A stretch of 64,000 nucleotides of DNA from Diphasiastrum complanatum (taxonomy: Eukaryota; Streptophyta; Lycopodiopsida; Lycopodiales; Lycopodiaceae): the NCBI GenBank assembly GCA_029204225.1, contig CM055096.1, forward strand, positions 44,997,967-45,061,966. The letters are read 5' to 3'. The notes below the pieces were generated by a model. The model was not told where the DNA came from and searched no databases. It worked only from the letters and a program-made list of their open reading frames with translations. Made by a program: the position numbers and the translations under genes. Numbering within the stretch: the stretch's first letter is position 1; every line of letters starts with the position of its first letter. Positions 34,703 to 47,425 of the stretch are shown here, piece by piece.

Positions 34703-35443
34703 TTCCAACATTCAAGTGGTCAGTTCTTTGTTCCAAGAATATTTGAAACTAAATGTGTATGCTTTCATCTTATGTTAAAGTACTCGTAAAAGTAAAATAA
34801 ATAGTTTTTGTTTGCTTATTTTTACTTACTTTGGGCTAGCATCAATTTATGTAAACCTATCCTTTTTCTACATGCCCTTGTAAGTTTCAATGAGGCCCAT
34901 CCAAGAAGAAGTACCCAAGATCCAAACATCAACCATAGACTCGACCTTGTGCCTCTTCGTCGTGTAGTAACAATCTTTTTGGAATCAACGGAAAGAGAAG
35001 ACATCATTTGAGTTTTAGTTGCAACAAACCTCTACTAGAGGTGTTAGAGAGATGTATTTGTGCGATCATAGGCCTTAAAGATTGTGTTCTTTCAAATACG
35101 TTTTGCTTTATGAGAAACTCATTATAGATAAAGATAATAATGATTCATGGATGTTGGGACTAGAAGTCCACCCTTTATAGACCTTTGAGTAAGAAACTTT
35201 AGAACAAAAGTTGTGTATTTCTCGAATATTGATACCACCTTACCCAAAGAAATTTGTAAAAGTCCTGCCCCCAGGCACATAGGCACTATTTAAATCCCCT
35301 CAACATTGTTGATTAATAATGCTACGCAGCTCGGCGATGAAAAGCATTGTTATCCATTGGAATATGATCGTGAAGTACAATAAAGATCTTGCTAGGGTCA
35401 AAGAGGATGAACATTACTAGGCCACATAATGCAAAATGACCGT
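34703..35443. other. Intergenic, degenerate repeat copy at its end
   Basis: No gene recognised. 35,370-35,436 is a diverged copy of the 89-bp unit that follows. Confidence 0.45.
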
Positions 35444-35621
35444 GAAGAACAGGAAAGATCTTGCTAGTCAAGAAGGGGATAAACATTCCAATAATATTCA
35501 GCCCTTGGTATGCAGAGCCTCCAAATAGAGATGAAGAACAGGAAAGATCTTGCTAGTCACAAAGGGGATAAACATTCCAATAATATTCAGCCCTTAGTAT
35601 GCAGAGTCTCCAAATAGAGAC
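35444..35621 (+). repeat. 89-bp tandem duplication
   Basis: Two adjacent 89-bp units, each starting GAAGAACAGGAAAGATCTTG and containing ATAAACATTCCAATAATATT and CAGCCCTT(G/A)GTATGCAGAG. They differ at only a few bases, with an older third copy upstream. Confidence 0.9.
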
Positions 35622-37338
35622 GAAATGCATGCAGTTGAATAAATCTGGCGTCCTTGCATGGTGTACAAGACATTTTGGTTACCACTTGTTAATTATGCTC
35701 ATGTTTGCAGATTAAAAGCATGTTAATCTAGTTTTGGTGGCTTTATCAAATATTGTGTAGCAGCCCCTGCCAAGTTAATAAATGCCCCACACTAATATTT
35801 TGTTTTTGTACATTTGTAAAACTTTGTAGTCATTAATGGAAGAAAAAGCTAATGATGACTTACAATGCACATCCCAGCACCAAGCTGGGCCATGCTGAAG
35901 ATCTCTAAGGATGCGATATATTTAAAATGAAGTTAAGAATTCCCAATGCATAACAGCATAGTACAAATTTCTCAATTTATTCTAGCTTTTCCTTGCAAAA
36001 TTAGCTCTGGTGGGCAAAGAATACAGGTAGTAAAGCTAGGGCTCCCTTATAACACTTTAAGAATATTGACATAGGCCAAAAGAGGCACTAAAAAGGAAGT
36101 ACAAAATTGTCTCCTAGAATTCTAAAAGGAAAAGAATCAAAGCATTAACAAGTGTCAAATGACTGGAAATGAAATTCATGCAAAAATTATTACATTATTA
36201 TGTAGAACACTTACACAGATGTCAATTGCCAATGTCTACAGTGTACATCAATATAGTCAAGCAGACAACTTAAGCATTGCCCCTGTGACTTACACTGATC
36301 ATCATGCTTCGTAAATCCTTTTGCATTTTGAAGAAGAATACTGCAGCCACTGCTGAAATCGCATGCAACCTTACTGGCGTACAAAACTTTCTCTATTATA
36401 TATAAGTTTTTGTCGCACTTGAGCATTATGTGCAAGTGCTACCCGAATAACCTTTTCAAATCACAAATTGCTCGAGCAATAGCAGCTTCATGAGTTTCAC
36501 AAGTATTTAAATCATTTACCTAAGCTTAAGGCTTAAAGTCAAAATTATGCATAAAATGAATCAGGTATGATCCGCATGTTTTTCACGTTTGTGGTTGATT
36601 GACAAGGTAACCAATCACCTCACATTGTATCCATGAACCTTTCTTGTGATTGCAAAATTTAGCTTCTCCTTCCTTATTTCCAAATTTATGAATGGGGTAT
36701 AAGGCTGCAAACCATGAATATGTATCATGATTTATAAATAAGCGTCAGCAACAAATCATAATCATAATAGTTCTGCCCTAGTGTGCTGTCTTGCTGCAGC
36801 AATCTTGCGTTGGGTTTGCCCACCTGTATCCTTTTCCCTGCCCAGGCGTGGGTATCTGCCTGGGCAAAGGCCTGCTTAAGATCAGGAAAACAAATCATAA
36901 CAGCATCTGCTTATTTATTAGAAAAGAAGAAACAAAAGTGAAAAATATTTTAATGATATCCGGTGACAGAATTACAAACGGTATTGAGAAATATCCTTTC
37001 CCTTTTTACAGAGAAGATCAATAAAGAAGCAGTATGACAAAATCACAGGAGGACATTGCCTATAGAACGAATCATGTTCATATTGATTGATCTCAAGTGA
37101 ATGATAGATTCCAAACACAGCATAAAATTCACACTTCTCAACTTTATGTAGTCCACCCACAAAATCTAGATCTTCAACACCGTCACATATTGCATCAACT
37201 ATATGCTGTGACATCTCTTCCAAAAGGGAAGGTACATAGAAAGTATTTGCTACAGGACCTCGTTAGGTACTAAAACCTGTTACATTTTAGTAAAGCTGTT
37301 AGACGAATGATACTGCCTTCTGTGCAACCCACTAATCA
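35622..37338. other. Intergenic and PRP38 3' flank
   Basis: No independent gene is supported. The part nearest 37,338 must contain the PRP38 3' UTR. A minus-strand AATAAA (36,914-36,919) is a candidate poly(A) signal about 420 nt past the stop. An 83-codon minus frame at 36,972-37,223 overlaps this UTR and is not recognised. Confidence 0.45.
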
Positions 37339-40300
37339 TCATGGGCGCAATGGTTTCAAACCAAGGGCTGCCCTCAATCTATTCGCCTCAGCAATTTCTG
37401 GATCAGCATGATCTGTGCCATCTGTGACAGGCTCTTTCTTCTCTTTCTTCTCTCTTTTCTTCTTCCTCTTCTCATCATCATCCCTACCCACACGATGCTC
37501 GCCTTCTTCCATGGCTCCATCCTCCTCTTGTCTTCGTCTGCGACCCACAGGACTGACACTCTTATGGCGCTTCTTCCGATCAATAGGGGACAAAGCTCGT
37601 TGATCATATTCCCGATCCCTGCGCTCTCTGCTTCGACTCCTGCTTCTTCGTTTCTCCCGATCCCGATGTCTGTCCCGTTCACGATCCCGATCTCTTCGAT
37701 AGTAATCTCGCTCTCTGTCTCGCTCCCTTTCTCGATAAAAGTCATAATCCTTATCGCGATCACGATCACGATAGTAATCTCTGTCTCGGTCACGATCCCT
37801 TTCCCTGTCGCGGTCTCTGTCACGGTCTCGGTCACGATCCCGATCCCTGGACACACAAAACCCATGTCATGATAGTGCCTGAATTCAGTACGATTAACGA
37901 ACACTGAAGTATAAAATCCAGCCTGCTGATTATTGTTTTTTAACTGTTGACTGTCACAGGCGTTCAGAAAGGTGTTCACTGTTACGTACCTGTGATCGCG
38001 ATAACGGTCTCGGTCCCTGTCTTTTTCACGGTCCCTATCCTTCAAAGGACTCCTCCTTGGATCCTGACAACAGAAATATAGTGTTACTCAGAAAATGGAT
38101 ACTCGTGAATGTAAGCACTTATTCACAATGATAGGTATGTGACTTGAACATAGAACAGGCATTGAAGTTGAGCTCAGAGAAAGAGGAAGGAAAGTTACAT
38201 ACCTTATCAATAGTCATCTGCTCTAAGCCTCCTAATATGGGCTCTTCTTCTTCTTCCTTCTCTTCCTCTTCTTCAAAATCATCTTCAAGAGCACTCCGTC
38301 TTGGTTCCAGTAAACCGGTGCTCTCCAGAGTCCACCTGTTGCATCAGGATCAAACAATAAACAATCCTGAAGTACATAGTCTATATTAGCATCATTTCTA
38401 ATTCACAGGAAAAACTAATGATATAAATTCATGTAAAACATGTAACTTGAATTGAACTCAAAAAGCATATAAATGTTGGTATTCAGTAGCTGATTCATTA
38501 TTGTGAAAATATATAATAAGCTTAAGATTTGCATTTAACCCACTGTGAACCTAACATTAGTTCCTCAAGGGTCAATCTTGCATGGGTGTCAAACTTGATA
38601 TATAAGCAAGCTAGACACTTCCCCAAGCTGGAGATGCATTGCAAATGGCAACCAAGAGAGCCTGTCCAGTAAGCAGCAAGGGTCAGGTTGAGGAAGCCTG
38701 GTCACGTTACCCATTAATAATTGACAGTGTATTAATGTGACTTGTACTTTAGTTATCAAGTTTCTTAACACAAGTCAAATATTGGCCAGATTAACCTCAC
38801 CGATACCATGTGAACCTAAAAGTGCTTAAGACACAAAGTCAATGGATTCAATCATTGCTAGATGGCACTCACAATCCATAACTCTCTATCAATTCGAATC
38901 GAGTCCTTCACAATGCAAATCAAATCTTTTGAATGTTTGAAGCAAAAGAATTTGTAAGAGAGTCACTTACAAATGTTACAGACGGTGATTTCCAAAAAAA
39001 GGTTGGTATGCAATTGAGAGAGTCAGGTCCAATTCCTTTAGAATATCAAGCACAAGCATGCTAGTAGGAAAGATGAACTTACCTCGCAAGGAAATTCAGG
39101 CAAAAAAAGTGCCTCACACAGTAGCAAATGCTTTTGAGAGGGTGCAAATTGTAACCAAAAAAAATACCGATGTCTTGTTTCCTAATACCTGCAGAATCCA
39201 AAGGTTCTCTGAAATTTATGTGCCAAAGAGTTGAGAGCAAAATACAGGTTCATGTGAACCCCATGGTGAACCAATGAAAGATCAAATCATTTAGAGAACA
39301 CTTCAGAAAGTGAATGTTTGATATATTTGATCCAATAAATAAAAGAAAGACATCCGTATGAATCTGTGGGTATTGCAGGATAGCTTTCTGTAGGCCAACA
39401 GCAAGCAGACTGAGCTATGCAAGGCGTAATAAAAAATATTTCGTTCAGATTTTGAAGTCTGACAACTAGGGCCGATCCAGCACAACTTGACTAAGAGAGA
39501 TGTTGTGGTCAATCCTGGAGTGGATATGGCTAGAACTGGTTAAGCTTTAGAATGTAAAGGATTAACAACCCTTTCTTGAATGTTGGATTATTACTATTTT
39601 ACATTGTTAAAACTTTCTTCATGTTGCTACACCTTTGATTGATTTGTAACAAAATGATGAGTCATACTCAAATGGGATCCTGAAGTTCAGACGATTCTGA
39701 GGCATTTGAGACAGGCAGTAACTATAGCTAGAGTGTGCTAAATTGATCCCCAAAAATCCTTTGCCCTCAATATGGATGCCGGTGGCATTCTAAAGTGTAT
39801 CGCAAAGCCAAGAACGAATGCCATTTTCCTTAGAAGGCAAGAGGCTTACCTTGGCCAAATATAGAACAACATAGAAGCAGAGTCATGCACAGCTACAGAT
39901 GTGCTCAAGGTGTGGATGCATTATTGAGACAAAAAATCTTGTCACATTGAACATAAGAAATCATATCACTGTTGCACTCAACCATTGTTGAATGGTCACC
40001 AAGCCATGTGAGTCAAGCAGATGCAAGAATTCTACATTGAAGTCAGTGACAAAAGGAAGGAAAAGGGTGGTCATTGTGTAAGGTCACCAAGCAATGTCAG
40101 TAGAGTAGATGCAAAAGATGGAGATTGGTAACCAAAAGAAGAAGATGCACGATCTGGATAAACTTGATATCGATGCTATGTATAGGATTGTATTCAACTT
40201 AGTAAAGGAAGCATGCAATCTTCAACCTTAAAACATCCACCCACAAAGTCTCAAACCATCAACTTGTAGTCTTGAAAAATAAATTATGGGGAAACACATT

Positions 40301-43300
40301 TCCCAAAACAAAAAGCTAAAAACATACAACCTACAATCTCCTCCTGCAAGCTACAATCTCCTCCATCCCAAGAATCTGCCCTCATAATTCCGAAAAAACC
40401 TCATTGTGAGTAGTAAACGTTTTGCTGCCGTCTTCAAGTTTACATCGCTTTACTTGTTTTGTAGAATTCTAGACCCTGTCCTCCATGTTGCCTCAGTTCT
40501 CTTTCCTAGATCCATTTATCTTCAGCTTGGTTCATTCCCATCCTATTCTCCATAGTAAGAAGAGTATTTGGAGAAATTTCAGTCTTGTTCAATAAAATGA
40601 AATCACATTATTGTGTGTTTTTTGAGCTTCTTTGAGGCTGAGCTTTTTAAGAGATTTCTCTCTCGTTTCTTGATCATTTATCATGCGTCCTTTTCCTTGT
40701 AGGTCGTTATCTTTGAGGCTGAGCTTTTTAAAAGATTTCTCTCTCGTTTCTTGATCATTTCTCATGTGTCCATTTCCTTGTAGGTCGTTTTTGTTCTCCC
40801 ATCCCTTTGGTAATCATCTCCAGCTTATTGCCTCTATTTTTACTTTTGTTTGACTTTTGTAAATGCATTTTCATCAGTAGAGGTGTCATTTTTCCCCCCT
40901 TTTTTTGCCCATATTCTACAGCTACTAATGAGGACATGTCCATCGAAAATAGCTACCAAGGTTCTCACAAAAGTCATTGGTGGCAGCATGGGCATATTGC
41001 TTCACAATATGACACATCTCGTGGTGGAAGCAAGCGTTGAATTTGCAATTATTGCAAAAAACAGTCCAGGAGTGCTTCTAGGGAGAGACCAAATGAATTG
41101 GGATCTGGTGGGCAGCAGATAAGCACATGTAAGCAAGTGGATGCTGCAATGACGGCGAAGTTTTTGGAAGAAGAGAAGGAAATGTTGACAATTAACCCAT
41201 CAAAACCACAAGTGGGTGGAAAACATACCAAGTATGCCACTAATGCTTTGACACAATCTTTGTCCATCCTCTACAGGAAGTACGTCTTAAGGCAAGGTAC
41301 ACCTATTAGGCATTCATCAGGGTTAAAGCGGCAAGTATCTTTGGTTTAAACTTGAAATCCTAGCAAGAAGGCACAAGGGGACACGGCAGTTGCAAGGTGC
41401 ATATACAGAGAGGGCATGGGCATATCTTAAAAATCTTATTCATAACCCTTCATTTAGAGATATTTTGAAAGAGGTTAGGCAATATGGGCCAACTTATGTG
41501 CCTCCTAGCATTTAGGCCTTACAAACCAGATCGTTGGATGATGAAAATGCAAGTATTGAGAACTCTTTGATTCCTATCAAGGAGGCTTGGGAGAGGACTG
41601 ATTGTTCCTTGATTGTCGAGGTTAAAAATTAACCTCTTTAGAGATCTCTTGCTTATTCTAGGGGTAAGACATTTTTGTCAGTAACTCCTTTGACTTTTCC
41701 AGCTATCAAAAGGCTGCAGACAACCTAGTCCAAATATGGTCACAAGCAGTTGAGTGTGTGGGAGCGTCCAATAATCATCCAGTTTTTCACTCATTCTGAA
41801 GCTTCTAATAGGACTGCTGGTCAATTTCTTATGGAAAAATATTCCCAAATTTTTGGATTAGTTGGATTGCCCATGCTCTTAACAATTTGATAAAAAGTGT
41901 TTGCAAGTTACCATGGATTAGAACTTTTAAATGTTCAAAAACAAGGTTTGGCTACAATATTATTATGATTCAACACCTTCTCGAAACTAAGAGTGAGCTC
42001 AAACAAGTTCTCATTTGTAAACAATGGCAAGATTGGCCCACATCAAAGAGAGCAGCAGGAACAGATTGTCATACTTCACTCTTGTGTAATAACTTGTTAC
42101 TTTTGGGAGAAGTCCACATTTATTAGCACTGTTGTCAAGCCTATCATGCAGATGATTAGATTGGCCGATGGTGATGACCTTTGCATTGGGAAGGTCTATG
42201 GAGGCATGGATTGATTGATTGAGAAGGTGGAGGGTAGTGGACGTAGTAAGGCTAATGCACATGTATTTGAGGATACCAGACACTTAGAAATTTAAAGTGA
42301 TTCATATAACTAATTTGGAACTTTCACCCTCAATATCTATTATTCTAAGACTTAATGCCTTTGGTCTTCATATGTTTTATATTTCAAGGTGTGAATTGCA
42401 AAAGCTTTATGAAGTTCAAATGAAATTGCCAATTCTTCTGCGTACTGATCGACCTGATCTCAGATTCATTCGTCGGTGAAGTCCAGGGTTACTGAATCTA
42501 GATTTGATGGGATCTGATCAGTTTCAGCTGACTAATGGTGTAAATTTAGCCCTCTTTCAGAGTTTTTCCTTGATAATTCAGTGATCCTTGCTCAGATTGG
42601 CCTGAAATTTTCTCTATAGATGGATCTGAGGCAGATCTACCTACTGATCGTATTTGCGATGGTTACTCTGGCGAGGGTTGGCCTTGCGAAGGTTCTTTGT
42701 GCTGTTTTACAGTCCAAAAACCAGATATCTTTAGATCTACTGGGAATTAACTCTCGCCCATTTAACTGCAGCTGGATCTGGGATGGACAAGTATCAACTT
42801 GCTCAAAATCCAACCAAAAAGTGCAAAAACTTTATTGCATACTACGTCAAATGAACTTCAATGTTTCAAAGATGAACTAGAGAAAGAATGAGTGACTTTT
42901 TATAATGAATCAACCTGATGTAAAATCATGTGCAAGTGTCAATGCAAGACACCTTAGAATTTATCAAACTTACAAAGTGGTCTCTTGCTATAAAATGGGT
43001 AAGAGACATTTTATTTGTAACGCAACAAGAGGTGCAAGTATGCATCTAATGTTGCTTGTGCAGTGAAGAAGAATTAAGGATAGGTCGTGACAACTTATGA
43101 TTCTGCGTGATCGAAAGGAAATTATCTCAATGAATTTGTCAATAGTTTATCTAACCAAGTTGGACAATGGCAAATCAGTTGCATTTTTCATCCCAACCAC
43201 AAAGAAAGCTAAATTCAAGCAAGTGTCGAAAATGAGACAAGATTGCAAGGACTTACGAAGTCCATCATCTCATTGGAACCGACATTTACTACTACTAAAT

Positions 43301-45900
43301 ATGAAACTATCAATAAAGCTATGATATTCTGCTTGTAAGAATTTTGCAAAAGGTATAGCACTGCACAATATTTCCATCATATCAAGCAAATCTAGAGATA
43401 GGTTAATAGAAAGTATAATAGAGAAAGTTGTAACTATCAAAGTTGTGATGTTGGCGGTCTCCATGTTACTGTTTTTAGGATGAAAATGCTCAAAGAGTGA
43501 TATAAGTCATTCTTAAGAAGATTATCAAATGTGTTGTACAAATTAGAGTTACCTATACACATCCATTTTGGCAAGCAGGTTACAAAAATGCACATGTGAT
43601 GGCGAGAACTAGATAATTGTTTGGTCACATTGAACCTGAAAGAGGTAAATAGTGAATAAGCATAGACTCTGGTAGAGCATGTTCTCGAAGCATATCTAGC
43701 AGCTTGCAAAGGACTTACGTTGCCCATGTGGGAGAGTAACTCAACATTGTAAAAGCTGTCCTCGACCTTGTGATCAAGGACCCACGAGCTCTTGAAGGGT
43801 TAGGGATATAATAATTGGTTAGAGCTGGAATGGCCTTGAAGGAATAGTTCATAAGGGTCAATCATATGGACTTTATAATATTCACATTGTGCTTTACACC
43901 CACAACAAGAAAAAGAAAGGTAGCATTGTTTTAAAAAGACAAGAAATCTCACCTCTTAGGTACACGGGGCAAGGCAATATCACAACAATAATCCCTTGTC
44001 AATAGCTCATCAATAAACTCGTCGACATGGCTTAAAGAAAAACCTAGGAGCACAGATCAACCAAAAGTCATTTATACTCCTACCTCTAGTACTAATTCTC
44101 TGCAAAAACTCGACTATCTATGTAAAGACTGCAATACAACTTATATGAGCACTTAATTGTAAAGGTACAAAAAGGTGCATCGATAGACAGCTTCTTACAC
44201 AACAAATAGTGAGCTTTCTTAGAAGATCTATCGAGAAGTTGACATCATATTCAAAACAGAAAAGTAGTATTTGCTTACTTCCATCATTCAGCTTGTGCCG
44301 AATTTTCCGGTAGTCATTGTATAAAGGTTCCAAGTACTGGTACACATCGGTGGGCTTCCCAACAAGCCTCAAGTAAAAAGCACCAAGAATTCGTACATAC
44401 CTAAACAAAATGGAGCATGAGCTTCAGGCGATCGAAGAAAACCCAATAGCAAAAACCACTATAATCTTGAATCTGATTGGGAGGACAAAACATGCAGAAA
44501 AATATGAAAACCTTGAACAAGTTGTAATAACAACTTAAAAACCTATAAGGCAAATTCAAAAACAAAGCAATTCATAACACGGAAAATGCTAAAAAGTGCC
44601 AAAGGCATACTTGTAGTCTCCATTCTTGATAAACTCAACAACAATTTCCTTTTCTGGTTGGATCTGAAGCATTTTTAGGGTAAGACACATGAAAGGGGTG
44701 GCCTTTCTATTGCCACCAAAAGTTCCCCCAAAATGATCCAGCTCCATCGCTTTGTCCACCAATGTCTCCGCTGCCCAACCGCACGTATCCACATTAGTCA
44801 GCCATAGAAACAAAGAATCATGACTTGAAGCCCTCCAAACTGATTCGATTAAATGGCATTTTTATAGAAATCGGTTTTTTCCCCTTCTTTCTTAACTTGG
44901 AAAAAAAATAGGTTATTCTTTTGAATCATTGTGCTATAGAGCAATTTGAACTTGGAAAAAATATTCAAATACCAGGAGTAATCTCAAGTGCTTGTTTTTT
45001 CTTTGTAGTTTAGTGGCACTTTGAACGACAGAATTTACATCTCCCTACCGTACAGTTGGACCTTCCATCACAAGGTTCATGTGGACAACCAACTACTGAT
45101 CGACAGCTGGCACATGAATATTTCGTCTGAGAGCCCATATGCTAAGGTGTTGACAACCCTAAACCCTAAACCCTAGGCACATGGGGCTTTGGAGGAAGGT
45201 CCATGAACTAGGTGTGTATCAATAGTTGCTTGTCCACATGAATCTTTGGACGGATCGTCCGACTGTATCGACCGCCTTGGATTTAGAAAAAAACGAGCAC
45301 TTCGGGAACATGTTAGAGGGTGGCGTCATGGGCCTCCCCGCAATTGGCCCAGGTCCATGTGCTAAGTGTCAATCAGTAGGTTGTACACAAGAACCTCAGA
45401 TGTGACTGTATCAACTGCCAATCTGGATGTAAAACAGCAGTGATCACTTGAGACGGCCCAAGGAAAGCTCGAGTTGCGGGCCTTCCATGCAGGGGGCTCT
45501 TGCCCAAGCTCGTGGGCAGGGACAACTGCCTGGGAAGTCTCTCTATGGCCCTCATTTATAATCAAACGTCAATGAGCTATTTCAATAATCTTTCACCCAA
45601 AAAAAAAGGTCGTGAACAAAATAATACAAGCAAAATGCAAACCCTAATATGAGCCCATTCAGTAAAAGCCAGCGATCAAATAAACCCCGCTTGATCAAAC
45701 CGAAACAAATTGAAAACGGGGCCTATTTGATCCACATGACGAGAAGGAAAAAGAGCAAAGAAAAGCACACCAGTGAGTCCGAAGCATTGCTCCTTCCAGT
45801 AAGTGTTTTGGTAGATTTTGGAGCGCAGAATCTTCTCAACCAGATTCTGGGGGTTTGTTCCGTGCACGCTCTTTGCCGTGGGGTCTGTGCGATTTGCCAT
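37339..45900 (-). CDS. PRP38: Pre-mRNA splicing factor PRP38 (seven exons)
   Basis: Spliceosomal B-complex protein needed for U4 release and activation; acts in the nucleus. Exons on the minus strand: 45,900-45,771, 44,770-44,611, 44,400-44,279, 44,043-43,953, 38,335-38,203, 38,063-37,990, 37,846-37,339. The total is 1,218 nt, 405 residues, with phases consistent at every GT-AG junction. The N-terminal PRP38 domain (residues 1 to about 180) has MANRTDPTAKSVHGTNPQNL, ILRSKIYQNTYWKEQCFGLT, LDHFGGTFGGNRK, LGAFYLRL, YLEPLYNDYRK and VDEFIDELLTRDYCCDIALP. An acidic EEEEEKEEEEP segment follows, then a long RD/RE-rich and RS region, and the plant-typical ending EANRLRAALGLKPLRP. The start is the only in-frame Met preceding the conserved ANRTDP motif. 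No stop or frameshift within exons, so it is probably functional. Intron 4 is 5.6 kb and carries transposon debris. Confidence 0.95.
40631..40792 (+). repeat. 81-bp tandem duplication in PRP38 intron 4
   Basis: Two units of 81 bp, each TTTGAGGCTGAGCTTTTTAA then GATTTCTCTCTCGTTTCTTG and CTTGTAGGTCGTT, with few differences. Confidence 0.9.
40930..42290 (+). pseudogene. hAT-like transposase relic (BED/DUF659 type)
   Basis: Plus strand, antisense to PRP38. It starts with HWWQHGHIASQYDTSRGGSK, a stop, then CNYCKK as a decayed BED-type finger that has lost its His pair. Later it reads NPSFRDILKEVRQYGPTYVP, PS and then SLDDENASIENSLIPIKEAW. Next come the DUF659/RNase H-like landmarks NRTAGQFLMEKYSQIFG, and in another frame NNLIKSVCKLPWIRTFK, CSKTRFGYNIIMIQHLLETK. 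A final piece reads RLADGDDLCIGKVYGGMD. Order and motifs match plant hAT-derived BED-DUF659-dimerisation proteins. Many stops and frameshifts; the dimerisation tail and terminal inverted repeats were not found. Confidence 0.75.
42425..42885 (-). repeat. Gypsy leader/LTR fragment in PRP38 intron 4
   Basis: Aligns with 63,690-64,000 at the right window edge. Shared stretches are GATCTCAGATTCATYCG, TTTTCCTTGATAA, GATCTGAKGCAGATCT and the GCGAGGGTTGGC word followed by GGTTCTTT. The orientation matches the 64 kb element read on the minus strand, so it is a piece of the same gypsy family's 5' region. Confidence 0.7.
45155..45177. promoter_or_regulatory. Telo-box cluster in PRP38 intron 1
   Basis: Three AAACCCTA units in tandem. 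Telo-boxes are known regulatory elements of plant housekeeping and translation or RNA-processing genes. Similar words flank the start: AACCCTAACCCTACC at 45,953 and TTTAGGGTTTAG at 46,552. The role here is inferred. Confidence 0.5.
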
Positions 45901-46018
45901 AGCTCCTGCTTCTTCTTCTTCTTCTTCTTCTTCTCCTGCTTTATCACGATCCAACCCTAACCCTACCACTAACCCCTCCTCGATCCCATCTCTCTCTCTC
46001 TCTCTTTTCTCTCTCTCC

Positions 46019-46049
<31 letters not shown>

Positions 46050-46069
46050 TCTTCTCCTTTTTTTTTATG
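45901..46069 (-). promoter_or_regulatory. GA/GAA-rich 5' leader region of PRP38
   Basis: Directly upstream of the ATG. On the minus strand it reads GAA repeats (45,909-45,934) and long GA repeats (45,989-46,053). Purine-rich GAGA tracts in 5' leaders are common in plant housekeeping genes. No clear TATA box is seen, and the transcription start cannot be placed. Confidence 0.5.
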
Positions 46070-47400
46070 TATTTTTGGGCTACATGAACTTTAATTGGAC
46101 CAAGAGGTAACCTTCCCAAACAAGAGAAAGGGCCACATGAACTATAAATCTTCTTGAATGCTAGGTCGATAGGTCTCATCCCCAGTCCCATGCTTGGGAT
46201 ACGCCCAAAATTATCCACCTTTGTGGGTGTGGGCTGCTTTGTGTGACAGTACTAACGTTTTGTCTCATATTGGAAAGTTAGAAAGCCACTTCTTATTTAA
46301 TTTTGTGCGCTACAACCCATTGCCCCCACATTATAAAATTGTGACCTAAGATCAAATATTTTCAAAGGGGTTCTAATACCAAAATCACATACACACCCCC
46401 AAATATGGCAAGCAAACAAATATAGAAAGAAAATCAAGTGAGAGAAAGAAGAAGAGTGAGTGGGTCCATGGAGAGAGAGAGAGAGAGAGAATGATAAATG
46501 AGGCCTTTTACATGGTTTTGATTTATTTTCAAAGGAAATATTGTTTAAGAGTTTAGGGTTTAGTGCATTGTTAATTTTGTATATCAACTCACATTGTCTT
46601 TTCTACGCTATGTATAACTATTCATTGCATATAGGGCTCAACCCAATTGGAATGGGAGAAATTTGCAACTCAAAATGGTGAGGGAAAGACGTTCAAATCT
46701 AAAATTGCATATATTTTGTACTCACAAGTTAAGCAATTCATTGAGAGTGAGGAAAAAATGACTAGGCCACAAATTTCTCAAAGTTTTGCACAGAATCAAA
46801 AATTTGAAACTTCCAAAGCCAAATAGCTTCTTACAGCATACATGATATGTCAAAAAGCTATGCTACTCGTTGTAGCTAGTGTGTATGTATAGACCAAATG
46901 CAGATAGTAGAAATTGGAAGACAGGTTCCTGAGGTCAAGGCATGGTTCAGGAAGTAAATGAAGCTTGATAAGCCAAGGTGAGGGCTTGTCAAGAGGATGT
47001 CAATGTAATTTCTCTATCAAGTATTTGTACTAGTGGTCTGGTTTGTCGAATGTTTGTTTAATTAGGAGACACCATGTCGATAGAACTGGACAATCGTGGC
47101 ATGGTCCATTGGATATATCATTGCGTCATTCTAGGGCTCAATTTGCTGTTGAATTTTGGAAAGAATAGAAAATCTTATCTAAAGGCAAGCCCATATCAAA
47201 TAATCAATGGGCACAAAGCAATGTTCACTAATAAAAGAAATTTCGAGATTAGCTTTATTCCATCAAGAGATGATATTCTCACCAAACATGATAATTTCTT
47301 TGAAATTGTCATGGGATACATTTGAATTGCACAAAGATTATGCACGTACTGTTCACGTATGGACTATGCAAAACAAGAAGATAATTTTTTCATTTACCAT
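46070..47400. other. PRP38 upstream flank, nothing else recognised
   Basis: AT-rich; includes a short (GA)n at 46,472-46,490 and a telo-box at 46,552. An 83-codon plus frame at 47,074-47,325 may be the 5' part of the following transposase relic, but has no diagnostic motif. Confidence 0.4.
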
Positions 47401-47425
47401 TTAGCAACAAAGAAAATACACCTTT

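Larger units (their letters stand above)
38336..43952 (-). other. PRP38 intron 4, TE-expanded
   Basis: 5,617-bp intron bounded by GAG|GTGAGA on the 5' side (43,952) and GCAACAG|G on the 3' side (38,336). The other introns are 139-1,000 bp. It contains an 81-bp duplication, an antisense hAT-like transposase relic and a gypsy-leader fragment. The first 2 kb (38,336-40,600) and 42,900-43,952 show no recognisable element. Confidence 0.9.

Noticed and set aside
36972-37223. 83-codon minus ORF just past the PRP38 stop
   Set aside because: Looks somewhat protein-like, but lies in the expected 3' UTR, has no recognisable family and no splice connection in frame.
37408-37872. 154-codon plus-strand ORF
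   Set aside because: Antisense shadow of the PRP38 Arg/Asp-repeat exon.
37374-38045. 223-codon minus frame overlapping PRP38
   Set aside because: It reads through PRP38 intron 6 and uses a shifted frame in the last exon. The GT-AG spliced frame with the conserved ending is clearly the real one.
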